Shown in pieces: positions 44,719 through 52,669 of a stretch of DNA of 64,000 nucleotides. The position numbers and the translations under genes are program-made. Source of the DNA: Cloacibacterium sp047601505 (lineage in GTDB: Bacteria > Bacteroidota > Bacteroidia > Flavobacteriales > Weeksellaceae); assembly GCF_047601505.1 (NCBI RefSeq), contig NZ_JASGJD010000001.1, positions 1,550,001 to 1,614,000 on the forward strand, written 5' to 3'. The notes under the pieces are model-generated. The model was given only the letters and a program-made list of their open reading frames with translations, had not been told where the DNA came from and searched no databases. Numbering within the stretch: position 1 is the first letter of the stretch; each line of letters starts with the position of its first letter.

Positions 44719-45762
44719 ATGAAAAAACGAGTAGTAACGTTTGGCGAGATAATGCTGAGATTAGCACCGCAGGGATTTTTAAGATTTTCGCAAGCAGATA
44801 ATTTTGATGTAGTTTACGGAGGCGGAGAATCCAATGTAGCCGTATCATTAGCCAATTTTGGTATTTCTGTAGATTTTGTAACACGATTACCAAAAAATGA
44901 TATCGGACAATGTGCGATGATGGAAATGCGCAAAAGAGGCGTAGGAGTAGAAAATATCGTTTGGGGAGGCGATCGTTTAGGGATTTATTTTTTAGAAACC
45001 GGAGCCGTGAGCAGAGGCAGTAAAGTAGTTTACGATAGAGCACATTCATCAATGTCAGAAATCCAACCAGGAATGGTAGATTGGGAAACAGTTTTCGAAG
45101 GCGTAGAATGGTTCCATTGGACAGGTATAACTCCTGCCATTTCACAAAGTTCAGCAGATGTGTGTTTAGAAGCCGTAAAAGTAGCGAGTAAATTAGGAAT
45201 TACCATTTCTACAGATTTAAATTATCGAGCAAAACTTTGGAAATACGGAGGCGACAGAGAAGCCATCATGACAGAACTTACCTCATATTGTGATATTATT
45301 TTAGGAAACGAAGAAGATGCCGAAATGCACTTTGGGATAAAACCAGAAGGAGCCGCTGTTCAAACTCATGGACATGATGTAAAAGCAGAAGCATTCCTAT
45401 CTGTTTGCCAACAAATGATGGCTAAATTTCCAAGAGCAAAAAAAGTAATTACCACACTTAGAGGTTCTATCTCAGCATCTCATAATACATGGGCAGGCGT
45501 TTTGTATGATGGAAAAGAAATGCTTCAAACTCGCCAATATCAAATCACCGATATTGTAGATAGAGTAGGAGGAGGCGATTCTTTTATGGGAGGACTTATC
45601 TACGGATTGTTAACCTATCCAGATGATAATCAAAGAGCTTTAGACTTTGCAGTAGCCGCTTCATGTTTAAAACATACGATAAAAGGCGATGCTAACTTGG
45701 TAACCGTGGACGAAGTAACCAAATTAATGGGTGGTGATGCTTCTGGTAGAGTAGTGAGATAG
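44719..45762 (+). CDS. kdgK: 2-dehydro-3-deoxygluconate kinase (PfkB family)
   Basis: This 347-residue kinase starts VVTFGEIMLRLAPQGFLRFS, has GGGESNVAVSLANFG, GITPAISQSS, the conserved GNEEDAEMHFGI and the catalytic RVGGGDSFMGG. This is the standard Bacteroidota KDG kinase form. It phosphorylates KDG to KDPG, where the unsaturated and saturated branches meet. It is preceded by a 127-bp spacer with short repeats and is a tandem paralogue of the gene before it. Confidence 0.93.
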   Translation: MKKRVVTFGEIMLRLAPQGFLRFSQADNFDVVYGGGESNVAVSLANFGISVDFVTRLPKNDIGQCAMMEMRKRGVGVENIVWGGDRLGIYFLETGAVSRGSKVVYDRAHSSMSEIQPGMVDWETVFEGVEWFHWTGITPAISQSSADVCLEAVKVASKLGITISTDLNYRAKLWKYGGDREAIMTELTSYCDIILGNEEDAEMHFGIKPEGAAVQTHGHDVKAEAFLSVCQQMMAKFPRAKKVITTLRGSISASHNTWAGVLYDGKEMLQTRQYQITDIVDRVGGGDSFMGGLIYGLLTYPDDNQRALDFAVAASCLKHTIKGDANLVTVDEVTKLMGGDASGRVVR

Positions 45763-45786
45763 ACACAGGTAAAGTATAAGGTACAA

Positions 45787-45815
45787 ACTACAAAGTACAA
45801 AACTACAAAGTACAA
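45787..45815. repeat. 15-nt-period direct repeat ACTACAAAGTACAA
   Basis: The 14-mer ACTACAAAGTACAA occurs exactly at 45787-45800 and 45802-45815, with a degenerate third unit just upstream (AAAGTATAAGGTACAA). Confidence 0.75.
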
Positions 45816-45927
45816 TATAGATATAAAATCACATGTTTTCAACAATCTACAAATAAATTCTGATTTACATTATTGACCTATTCTTTTTAAATAATAGTTA
45901 TTGGAATTAAATTTTAGAAATAAGAAA

Positions 45928-46008
45928 GCTACGAAGTAGCACCATCAATAGCATTGGGTAAAACTCAATGAAAATTAAAATTAACAAAGGTAATAGCCCT
46001 GCAAGGGC
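45928..46008. repeat. REP-like cluster of three hairpins
   Basis: Three small perfect or near-perfect hairpins follow each other: GCTAC-GAA-GTAGC (45928-45940), CATTGGGT-AAA-ACTCAATG (45952-45970, one G-T pair) and GCCCT-GCA-AGGGC (45996-46008). The last kind, AGCCCTGCAAGGGC, is the sort of element often found between genes in Bacteroidota. Confidence 0.7.
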
Positions 46009-46103
46009 AAAATCAATTGAAATAAATAACGGATTAAAATTATTGTTAATCAATATTTTATAGTTTTCAATAAGAAACATAAGTCAAAAAAAATAAAATC
46101 ATT

Positions 46104-46553
46104 ATGATTGTAGATACTATAAATAATGCTTCACTTTACACTGGTTTGCATCCGCTTTTTGCTAAAGCATTTGAATATCTAAAAGACAACGATTTAAGTA
46201 AATTAGAAGATGGGACAACAGAAATAGAACCTGGTCTCAAAGCAATTGTAAGTACTAAAAAGGGGAAAACACCAGAAGAAAGTTTGACAAAATTCGAATG
46301 TCATGATAAAAATATAGACATCCAAGTTTGCATCAAAGGAGTAGAAAATATAGGATGGAAGCCCAGAGAAAAGTGTAAAACCATAAACGGAGATTACAAT
46401 GCAGAGAAAGATGTTCAATTTTATCATGAAATACCAGATATGTATTTTCAGTTAACAGACCATCAGTTTGTAATTTTTTATCCTACAGATGTTCACGCAC
46501 CAATGATAGGAAATGATGTGATAAAAAAAATAGTGTTTAAAGTGAAAATTTAA
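46104..46553 (+). CDS. YhcH/YjgK/YiaL family beta-barrel protein
   Basis: The 149-residue protein shows the family (DUF386) pattern: GLHPLFAKAFEYLKDND, FECHDKNIDIQVCIKGVENI, FYHEIPDM and FYPTDVHAPMIG with the metal-binding His and Glu residues. Relatives accompany sialic acid and uronate catabolic genes and are thought to be sugar isomerases or anomerases; the reaction in pectin breakdown is not established. It lies between kdgK and the aldolase. Confidence 0.88.
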   Translation: MIVDTINNASLYTGLHPLFAKAFEYLKDNDLSKLEDGTTEIEPGLKAIVSTKKGKTPEESLTKFECHDKNIDIQVCIKGVENIGWKPREKCKTINGDYNAEKDVQFYHEIPDMYFQLTDHQFVIFYPTDVHAPMIGNDVIKKIVFKVKI

Positions 46554-46558
46554 TTGAA

Positions 46559-46635
46559 AAGTCGGAAGCTGAAGGTCAGAGGTCAGAAGATTTAAAATCA
46601 GTATTCTGGGCTCTCGGTTCTTGAATCTCGACTCT
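46559..46635. repeat. Short-period spacer repeat (GGTCAGA type)
   Basis: The spacer before the aldolase gene contains GTCGGAAGCTGAAGGTCAGA followed by GGTCAGAAG, and later the pyrimidine-rich partner CTCGGTTCTTGAATCTCGAC. The two parts are degenerate ~8-10 nt period runs. No gene or hairpin of note. Confidence 0.55.
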
Positions 46636-46649
46636 TATAAAAAAAAAAA

Positions 46650-47312
46650 ATGAACAATTCACAAAAAGTTTCAGAAGCAATAGTAAAGCAAGGGATTTTG
46701 CCTTTGTATTTCAATGCAGACGAAATAGTAACCATAGACATCTTAAGAAGCATCTATAAAGCTGGTATTAGAGCTGTAGAATATACCAACCGAGGCGAAG
46801 CAGCGTTAAAAAATTTTTCCAAAATGGTAGAAATTCGTAATGCCGAGATGCCAGATTTACTTTTGGGAGTAGGTACTATTAAAAACCTTCAAAGTGCAAA
46901 AGATTTTGAATCTGCAGGAGCCGATTTTTATATCAGTCCGGGATTTGTACCAGAAGTAGCATCCTATTTAATTGCAAAAGATTTGTTTTATAGCCCAGGA
47001 TGTATGACACCTACAGAAATTATAACCGCCGAAAATGCAGGAGTTATATTTATCAAACTTTTCCCAGGAAATATGCTAAAGCCCGATTTTTTAAGTGGTA
47101 TAAAAGATATTTTTCCAAATTTAAGATTTATGCCCACAGGAGGAGTAGATACCACTAAAGAAAGTATAGAAAGTTGGTATAATGCAGGCGTTTCCGCAGT
47201 AGGAATGGGAAGCAAACTCATCAGCAAAAAACTAATGGCAGATAAAGATTATGCTACCATAGAATTAGAAACTAAAAAAGTATTAGATGTAATAGCAACG
47301 ATAAAGAAATAA
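46650..47312 (+). CDS. kdgA: KDPG / 4-hydroxy-2-oxoglutarate aldolase
   Basis: This 220-residue class I aldolase has the catalytic E44 (AVEYTNRGE), LLGVGTIKN, SPGCMTPTEI and the Schiff-base Lys136 in FIKLFPGN, then PTGGVDTT. It splits KDPG into pyruvate and glyceraldehyde-3-phosphate, the final step of both uronate branches. The start follows a run of A residues. It is 25 bp from the transporter gene. Confidence 0.95.
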   Translation: MNNSQKVSEAIVKQGILPLYFNADEIVTIDILRSIYKAGIRAVEYTNRGEAALKNFSKMVEIRNAEMPDLLLGVGTIKNLQSAKDFESAGADFYISPGFVPEVASYLIAKDLFYSPGCMTPTEIITAENAGVIFIKLFPGNMLKPDFLSGIKDIFPNLRFMPTGGVDTTKESIESWYNAGVSAVGMGSKLISKKLMADKDYATIELETKKVLDVIATIKK

Positions 47313-47337
47313 TAACCACTAAAATTACCCACCAATA

Positions 47338-48864
47338 ATGTCACCAACACCAAATCACAAACCCACAAATTTTAGATGGACAATAGTAGGATTGCTATTT
47401 TTCGCTACCACAGTTAATTATTTAGACAGGCAAGTGCTGTCTCTTACGTGGAAAGATTTTATAAGCCCCGAATTTCATTGGACGAATAATGACTATGGAA
47501 ATATCACCGCCTTATTTTCGATATTTTATGCAATAAGTATGTTATTTGCGGGTAAATTCGTAGATTGGATGGATACCAAAAAAGGATTTTTATGGGCAAT
47601 AGGAATATGGTCTTTAGGAGCAGTTTTACATGCCTTTTGCGGAATTGTAACCTCAGGAATTCTTACAGGAAACTGGTTTGTAGGATTTGAATTAGCAAAA
47701 GAGAATATAGCCAAGGTTCAAGATATTTCAAAAATCATTAATGTAAGCGTTACATTATTTGTATTTGCCCGATTGGTTTTGGCTATTGGAGAAGCAGGCA
47801 ACTTTCCTGCAGCCATAAAAACTACAGCCGAATATTTTCCTAAGAAAGATAGGGCTTTGGCTACAAGTATTTTCAATGCAGGGGCAACAGTAGGCGCATT
47901 AGTAGCACCACTTAGTATTCCGTTTATAGCCAAAGCGATGGGCTGGGAAATGGCATTTATCATTATTGGAGCATTAGGTTTTGTATGGATGGGACTTTGG
48001 GTATTTTATTACAAGAAGCCACAATTGCATCCAAAAGTTAATCAACTAGAGTTAGATTATATTCATCAAGATGCAGAAGATTGTCCAAGAGAAACATCTC
48101 CAGATTTAGCAAAGAAATTTACATTAAAAGAATGTTTTGGATACAAGCAAACTTTGGCATTTGCATTTGGGAAATTTATGACCGATGGCGTTTGGTGGTT
48201 TTATCTTTTTTGGACACCAGCCTATTTAAGTTCTGTTTATAAAATGGATAGTACCCAAAGTGCTTTACCGCTGTTTGTGCTATACATTATTACCTTATTG
48301 TCAATTATTGGTGGTTGGTTACCTTCATTTTTTGTAGATAAAAAAGGCATGAACCCTTATTCGGGACGCATGCGAGCGATGCTTATTTTTGCATTTTTCC
48401 CACTATTAGCATTACTAGCACAGCCAGGAGGAAAAATTAGCTATTGGATTCCGGTAATTATCATAGGTATTGCAGGAGCAGCACATCAGGCTTGGTCTGC
48501 CAATATTTTTTCAACCGTAGGAGATATGTTCCCGAAAAGAGCCATCGCCACCATTACAGGAATTGGAGGTTTGGCAGGAGGTATAGGCTCTACTTTGATC
48601 AATAAAAGTTCTGGAGTGCTTTTTGATTATGCTCATAAAAATTGGACTACAGTAGATGGAATTCCTTTGTTAGAGAAATTTCCAAAATATACAACAGAAC
48701 GTATCCCAGATGATTTTTTCAAGCAGTTAGAAACGTCAGGAGCACTAATTTCAGATGGGATAGAAAAAGGATATTTAATTGTTTTTTCGGTTTGTGCTGT
48801 AGCTTATCTCATTGCTTGGTTTGTGATGAAAGCTTTGGTGCCAAACTACAAAATCATAAAATAA
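47338..48864 (+). CDS. MFS hexuronate transporter (ExuT/ACS family)
   Basis: The 508-residue protein has about 12 membrane helices. It starts RWTIVGLLFFATTVNYLDRQ, the anion:cation symporter signature with the conserved NYLDR. Further blocks are GEAGNFPAAIKTTAEYFPKK and FMTDGVWWFYLFWTPAYLSS. An insert near residue 105-135 (TGNWFVGFELAKENIAKVQD) lengthens a loop compared with E. coli ExuT. It imports galacturonate and/or unsaturated uronate across the inner membrane using an ion gradient. Its place between the aldolase and uxaB supports this. Confidence 0.93.
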   Translation: MSPTPNHKPTNFRWTIVGLLFFATTVNYLDRQVLSLTWKDFISPEFHWTNNDYGNITALFSIFYAISMLFAGKFVDWMDTKKGFLWAIGIWSLGAVLHAFCGIVTSGILTGNWFVGFELAKENIAKVQDISKIINVSVTLFVFARLVLAIGEAGNFPAAIKTTAEYFPKKDRALATSIFNAGATVGALVAPLSIPFIAKAMGWEMAFIIIGALGFVWMGLWVFYYKKPQLHPKVNQLELDYIHQDAEDCPRETSPDLAKKFTLKECFGYKQTLAFAFGKFMTDGVWWFYLFWTPAYLSSVYKMDSTQSALPLFVLYIITLLSIIGGWLPSFFVDKKGMNPYSGRMRAMLIFAFFPLLALLAQPGGKISYWIPVIIIGIAGAAHQAWSANIFSTVGDMFPKRAIATITGIGGLAGGIGSTLINKSSGVLFDYAHKNWTTVDGIPLLEKFPKYTTERIPDDFFKQLETSGALISDGIEKGYLIVFSVCAVAYLIAWFVMKALVPNYKIIK

Positions 48865-48876
48865 AAAATTATAGAA

Positions 48877-50325
48877 ATGGAAACAGATACAAAACAACTA
48901 TTAAATAGAAAATTAGTTGGAAAAGAAATTAAAAAACCTATCAAAGTTCTTCAGTTTGGAGAAGGCAATTTCCTTAGAGCATTTGTTGATTATGCTTTTT
49001 ACAGGCTCAATAAAGAATTAGATTTTAATGCAGGAGTTGCCATAGTACAGCCATTAGAAGGTGGTATGGTAGATATGATTGAAAAGCAAGACGGTCTCTA
49101 CACTCTTTTTCTTAACGGAATTAAAAATGGAGAACCAGCACAAGATATTTATCTAATTGATGACATTGTAAAAACCGTAAATCCTTACAAAGATTTTCAG
49201 GATTATCTCGATATTGCCAAAGTAGATACCTTGGAATTTGTAATCTCTAATACCACAGAAGCTGGTATTGAATTTATTGATTCTGACACTCCAGAGATGA
49301 AGCCTCCAAAATCGTATCCAGCAAAATTAGCAGTTTTCTTGCTCGAAAGATACAAATATTTCAAAGGAGATAATTCTAAAGGATTAACGATAATCCCTTG
49401 CGAATTAATTAATTATAATGCAGATACTCTAAAAAAAGTATTATTGCAATATGCAGACTTTTGGAATATAGAAACAGGTTTTGTCAATTGGTTAAATGAA
49501 GCTTGTTCTTTTCATAATACTCTGGTTGATAGAATTGTACCAGGGTATCCTAGAAACGAAATAGAACAATACAACAGCAAAATAGACTATCAAGACAATA
49601 TTTTGGTAACCGCAGAACCTTTCTTCCTCTGGGTAATTGAAGGCGATGAAAAACTGAAAGCTAAACTTCCTTTTGGTAAAATAGACCTCGATGTAAAGAT
49701 TGTAAAAGATATGCAACCGTATAGATCCAGAAAGGTAAGAATCCTAAACGGAGCGCACACAGCTATGGTTCCAATGTCTATAATGTTCGGAAACGAAACT
49801 GTAAGAGAAACTTTAGAAAACAATTTTACCAAAGATTTTGTAACCAATGTAATTTTTGACGAAATTAATCCAGTTTTAGAATTGAATGAAGAAGAGAAAA
49901 AACATTTTGCTGATGCTGTTTTAGACCGTTTCAGAAATCCTTTTATTAGACACTTGCTTTCGGATATAGCCCTTAATTCTATCTCTAAATTTAAAGTAAG
50001 AGTGCTTCCAACAATGCTAGAATATGTGAAGATAAATCATAAATTACCACAGAATATTACTTTTTCTTTGGCTTGTCTTATTCGTTTTTATGGTAAAGAA
50101 TGGAACGGAAAACAACTTCCAGTAAAAGATTCTCAAGATGTTACCGATTTCTTTGCAGACGTTTGGAAATCTAATGATACAGATGTTGTTGTGAACAAAG
50201 TTTTGTCTCATGTTGAGTTCTGGGGAGAAGATTTAACTAAAATAGAAGGATTAAATTCAGCAGTTACTAAAGCCATCATTGCAGTTGATTCCAAAGGAAT
50301 TGAAGAAGGCTATAAAATTTTGTAA
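48877..50325 (+). CDS. uxaB: Tagaturonate reductase (altronate oxidoreductase)
   Basis: The 482-residue polyol/mannitol-dehydrogenase-family enzyme has LQFGEGNFLRAFVDYAFYRL (cofactor region), FVISNTTEAGI, the LVDRIVPGYP motif, and RKVRILNGAHTAMVPM with the catalytic Lys-Asn-His group. It reduces tagaturonate to altronate with NADH. It sits 12 bp after the transporter and before uxaA. Confidence 0.95.
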   Translation: METDTKQLLNRKLVGKEIKKPIKVLQFGEGNFLRAFVDYAFYRLNKELDFNAGVAIVQPLEGGMVDMIEKQDGLYTLFLNGIKNGEPAQDIYLIDDIVKTVNPYKDFQDYLDIAKVDTLEFVISNTTEAGIEFIDSDTPEMKPPKSYPAKLAVFLLERYKYFKGDNSKGLTIIPCELINYNADTLKKVLLQYADFWNIETGFVNWLNEACSFHNTLVDRIVPGYPRNEIEQYNSKIDYQDNILVTAEPFFLWVIEGDEKLKAKLPFGKIDLDVKIVKDMQPYRSRKVRILNGAHTAMVPMSIMFGNETVRETLENNFTKDFVTNVIFDEINPVLELNEEEKKHFADAVLDRFRNPFIRHLLSDIALNSISKFKVRVLPTMLEYVKINHKLPQNITFSLACLIRFYGKEWNGKQLPVKDSQDVTDFFADVWKSNDTDVVVNKVLSHVEFWGEDLTKIEGLNSAVTKAIIAVDSKGIEEGYKIL

Positions 50326-50417
50326 ATCAATGATTTATAAGATGATAAGTGGCGAAATAATATAAAATCGGATAAAATTCGACGAATAAAAATGAATTTC
50401 ATATAATTTTTGAGATT

Positions 50418-52031
50418 ATGCAAAAAAAAGTATTAAAAGTAAACCCAAAAGATAACATTATTGTTGCATTGATGGATTTACATGCTGGAGAAATAGTGCA
50501 TCTTGACGGTGCAGACTATACGGTTCTGAAAGATACGAAAGCAAAACATAAATTCGCGGCAGAAGATTTTGCGGTTGGCGACCATATCATTATGTATGGC
50601 GTAATCGTTGGAAAAGCGAATCACCCTATCCAAAAAGGCGAAGTTATCACGACTGAAAACGTAAAACACGAGAGCGAAGAAGTTTTCAAAAAAACAGGAA
50701 ATCTTGGTTGGACGCCGCCAAATGTAGATAAATGGAAAGATAAAACCTTCAACGGTTATCATCGTGCAGACGGGCAAGTAGGTACTAAAAACGTCTGGTT
50801 ATTTTTTCCTTTGGTATTTTGTGAAAATAAGAATATAGAGAAACTAAAAGATATTTTCGAAAACGAATTGTTACCGAAAAAAGAAGTTTCTTATAAGAAT
50901 TTCCTTCGCTCTTTGATTGAAGAAAAAAGCGTGGAAGAAGTTGAAGATAAATCCAGAAACGAAAATCTTTTGGATAATATTGAGGTCAAATTTATCAATC
51001 ATCAAGGTGGTTGTGGCGGTATTAGACAAGATTCGGAACTATTGGCAAAATTACTTGCGGGCTATGTTAACAATCCTAATGTGGCAGGTGCTACAGTTTT
51101 GAGCCTTGGATGTCAGAATCTTCAAGTGGATATTTTTCAAAATGCTTTGAAGGAAATTAATCCGAATAGCGATAAAGAAATTTTAATATTTGAACAGCAA
51201 AAAATTGGTACTACAGACCAGATGTTCCAGATGGTTATCAAAGATTCTTTTGAAGCGATAAAGAGAGCCAACAAAATAGAACGAAAACCGGCTCCTATTT
51301 CTAAACTTAGCATTGGTTTAGAATGTGGTGGTTCAGATGGTTTTTCGGGTATTTCTGCCAATCCAGCTTTAGGAGTGGTTTCAGATATTTTTGCGGCGTT
51401 GGGAGGAAAAACAATTTTAGCAGAATTTCCTGAATTGTGCGGTGTAGAGCAAGAATTAATGAACCGATGCGTGGATGATGAAAAAGCAGATAAGTTTTTA
51501 TCCTTGATGAGAGCTTTTGAAAAATCGGTGGTAGATGCAGGCTCTGGATTTGATATGAATCCTTCTCCAGGAAACATCAAAGACGGCTTGATTACCGATG
51601 CAATGAAATCTGCTGGAGCGTCTAAAAAAGGAGGAACTGCTCCAATTGTAGATGTATTGGATTACGGCGAATATATTTCGAAACCAGGTTTGAATTTATT
51701 GAACACACCCGGAAACGACGCCGAATGTACAACTGGATTAGTTGGGGCTGGTGCAACTGTAGTTTTGTTTACAACAGGTTTAGGAAATCCTATGGGAAAT
51801 CCAATTGCTCCAGTGGTGAAAATCTCTTCCAATACCACTACCAAAGAAAGAATGTCAGACATTATTGATGTGAATGCAGGAACCGTAATTACTGGTGAGA
51901 GGAGCATCCAAGAAGTGGGCGAAGAAATCGTGGATTATATTATTGAATTGGCAAGCGGAAACGTAGAAACAAAAGCAGATCAACTGAAACAGGATGTTTT
52001 TATCCCTTGGAAACGTGGAGTTTCTTTATAA
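50418..52031 (+). CDS. uxaA: Altronate dehydratase (SAF plus large domain)
   Basis: The 537-residue enzyme has an N-terminal SAF domain (~1-90: KVNPKDNIIVALMDLHAGEI, DHIIMYGVIVGKANHPIQKG) fused to the large domain (HRADGQVGTKNVW, HQGGCGGIRQDSE, LGLECGGSDGFSGISANPAL-like GLECGGSDGFSGI, FTTGLGNPMGNPIAP). It dehydrates altronate to KDG, joining the two branches. It is the last gene of the pectin locus and is followed by a terminator. Confidence 0.95.
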   Translation: MQKKVLKVNPKDNIIVALMDLHAGEIVHLDGADYTVLKDTKAKHKFAAEDFAVGDHIIMYGVIVGKANHPIQKGEVITTENVKHESEEVFKKTGNLGWTPPNVDKWKDKTFNGYHRADGQVGTKNVWLFFPLVFCENKNIEKLKDIFENELLPKKEVSYKNFLRSLIEEKSVEEVEDKSRNENLLDNIEVKFINHQGGCGGIRQDSELLAKLLAGYVNNPNVAGATVLSLGCQNLQVDIFQNALKEINPNSDKEILIFEQQKIGTTDQMFQMVIKDSFEAIKRANKIERKPAPISKLSIGLECGGSDGFSGISANPALGVVSDIFAALGGKTILAEFPELCGVEQELMNRCVDDEKADKFLSLMRAFEKSVVDAGSGFDMNPSPGNIKDGLITDAMKSAGASKKGGTAPIVDVLDYGEYISKPGLNLLNTPGNDAECTTGLVGAGATVVLFTTGLGNPMGNPIAPVVKISSNTTTKERMSDIIDVNAGTVITGERSIQEVGEEIVDYIIELASGNVETKADQLKQDVFIPWKRGVSL

Positions 52032-52166
52032 ATAGTTTGAAATAGCTTATAAAAAGTATTTGAATTTTAGTTTTGATTAAAATTTCTTTTTGGGATTATA
52101 AATTGTAGTAGTCATATTTTTTGTTTTTATTGATACGTTTATAAAACCGTATAATTTGGAATTTAA

Positions 52167-52201
52167 GAAGAGGCTGTTCTCAAAAGGGCAGTCTTTTTTA
52201 T
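52167..52201. terminator. Intrinsic terminator after uxaA, probably bidirectional
   Basis: AAGAGGCTG ... CAGTCTTTT forms an imperfect stem around TTCTCAAAAGGG and is followed by a T run. It separates uxaA (+) from the convergent membrane-protein gene. Confidence 0.65.
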
Positions 52202-52272
52202 CTTATGTTTCAAGTGGAGAGTTAAAAATTATTTAAAAAAATAGAAATACTTTGTAATGAAAGAATGTTTTT

Positions 52273-52653
52273 TTATAATTTTTCCCCAACTTTTGAGTAT
52301 GATCCGTAAAACATTGTTGCAGTACAAATAATTATACCAAGTACTGCGTCAATTTGTGCAATATTTATTCCCCATTTTTTTTCAAACCATAAGCCATAAG
52401 ATACCATACCTTTTAAAATAAATAACAAGATTATAGAAATTCCTGCAATAGACTTAGGGTTTGTAGTGCTTATTCCATAAATAGATAAATCAATATTATC
52501 TGAAAAAGGAGCGAAAAGAAGTAGCAAAATTCCTATTCCGCCAAAGATAAAGAAAATCCAAATAAATACTTTAATCCAAATCGGTAATAGTTTTCTTCTT
52601 TGGTTTTTGGTGTTTACATAATCAAATTCTTCAAATTGTGATACTTCTTCCAT
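52273..52653 (-). CDS. Small membrane protein, unknown function
   Basis: This 126-residue protein has a soluble charged N-terminus (MEEVSQFEEFDYVN) and three to four hydrophobic segments at about 27-48, 66-86 and 97-118. I do not recognise the family. It follows the peptidase gene by 16 bp in the same direction, so they are likely co-transcribed. Confidence 0.6.
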   Translation of the reverse strand: MEEVSQFEEFDYVNTKNQRRKLLPIWIKVFIWIFFIFGGIGILLLLFAPFSDNIDLSIYGISTTNPKSIAGISIILLFILKGMVSYGLWFEKKWGINIAQIDAVLGIIICTATMFYGSYSKVGEKL

Positions 52654-52669
52654 GGTTATTATTTTTAAT

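Larger units (their letters stand above)
45763..46103. other. Non-coding spacer with short-period and REP-like repeats
   Basis: These 341 bp hold a 15-nt-period direct repeat (45787-45815) and three successive small hairpins (45928-46008), described separately. No open frame of note. A new promoter for yhcH may be present but no clear -7 box was assigned. Confidence 0.6.

Noticed and set aside
45787..45815. Possible CRISPR array
   Set aside because: Only two exact 14-nt units without spacers of proper length, and no cas genes nearby.
50478..51580. Two antisense frames of 99 and 147 codons inside uxaA
   Set aside because: uxaA is unmistakable on the plus strand; the antisense frames show no family features or start context.
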